Positions 63,504 through 64,000 of a stretch of DNA of 64,000 nucleotides are shown piece after piece (the first letter of the stretch is position 1; the number at the start of each line of letters is the position of its first letter). Location of the stretch: positions 33,618,144 through 33,682,143 of the forward strand of contig OX485809.1 of assembly GCA_950295325.1 (NCBI GenBank), given 5' to 3'. Origin of the DNA: Polytrichum commune (Eukaryota > Streptophyta > Polytrichopsida > Polytrichales > Polytrichaceae). The translations under genes and the position numbers were made by a program. The notes under the pieces are model-generated. The model was given only the letters and a program-made list of their open reading frames with translations, ran no database searches and was not told the origin of the DNA.

Positions 63504-64000
63504 AATATTAACCAAGGCAAATGAAAACGGTGACACTAAATAAAATATATATTAGTGTATTGGCCTCATGGACCTTGGTGTGTGAGCTAAACATCAATAA
63601 ATCCATAATCGATTCATGTTCAATATAATGTTCTTTTATGTTCTTTTTTTAATAATAACATTATTATATTGATAAAATAATTTACAAGCATAGTGATCCA
63701 TGTTTCTGTAAATACGTTGATTCCGTATTCTTAATTTTGAACATATGATGTTATGGGTTCAAAAGCAATGTGGGTCAAGAATAGTTACACCGACCGAAAT
63801 TATTGTGCTATGTCAAAATTATAATGTAAAAGGTGTAGCTGCACATATTTGATGGAGTGAGCTAAACATAGATGATAGTTTGATTTCATATCACTTACTG
63901 AGAGGGTCATAGTAAAAAACCTACTCTGAATGGTTGATCGATGATTCATCTTAATTTAAAATCGCCAAGTTAATTTGGGGTCTTCGATCTTGATATAAGA
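63504..64000. other. AT-rich end of window
   Basis: A short CACTAAATA-type remnant (GGTGACACTAAATAAAATAT near 63530) is the only item seen. No gene. Confidence 0.5.

Overview
The window is nuclear DNA of a land plant. The one intact gene encodes a plant-specific AP2/ERF transcription factor of the cytokinin response factor (CRF) type. The rest is AT-rich, gene-poor sequence crowded with DNA transposons, MITEs, LINE relics and a nuclear insertion of mitochondrial rDNA (NUMT). The very low gene density and the mix of PIF/Harbinger, pogo-like and LINE relics fit a large plant genome. The species cannot be named from the sequence; a seed-free vascular plant or gymnosperm is only a guess.

Layout. 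1-1.6 kb: right half of a PIF/Harbinger element (relic A). 1.6-10.6 kb: mostly unassigned AT-rich DNA with a 150-bp-arm inverted repeat at 3642-4034 and a 217-bp MITE at 6205. 10.6-15.3 kb: the CRF locus, with promoter/leader, a probable 1.6-kb 5'UTR intron, a single-exon coding region (12979-14643) and a 3'UTR. A second copy of the promoter and first exon lies inside the intron. 15.5-15.9 kb: NUMT from the mitochondrial large rRNA gene. 18.4-19.25 kb: LINE reverse transcriptase relic. 21.5-30.8 kb: a string of MITEs and a deleted pogo-like element. 30.96-34.56 kb: an internally deleted LINE carrying a Tourist-like MITE in ORF1. 34.6-36.8 and 39.6-41.6 kb: Harbinger relics B and C. 41.9-51.2 kb: dense nested MITEs with a GC-rich patch (49.4-50.1 kb) holding possible gene fragments. 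51.9-53.3 kb: a Harbinger-type element with a TAA duplication that carries only a SANT/Myb-like reading frame and a near-perfect hairpin. 55.4-56.7 kb: a broken pogo/Tigger-like transposase. 57-64 kb: more MITEs, a 191-bp tandem triplication, and a Tourist-like MITE split by a 715-bp insertion with a 10-bp target duplication.

Relations between parts. Two groups of non-autonomous elements lie beside relics of plausible transposase sources. One group has TTA/TAA (3-bp) flanks and would suit the PIF/Harbinger transposase relics. The other has TA flanks, often inside CTAG, and would suit the pogo-like (Tc1/mariner superfamily) relic. Several nestings give a relative insertion order. Only the CRF gene looks functional. 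All transposase and reverse transcriptase frames are interrupted.
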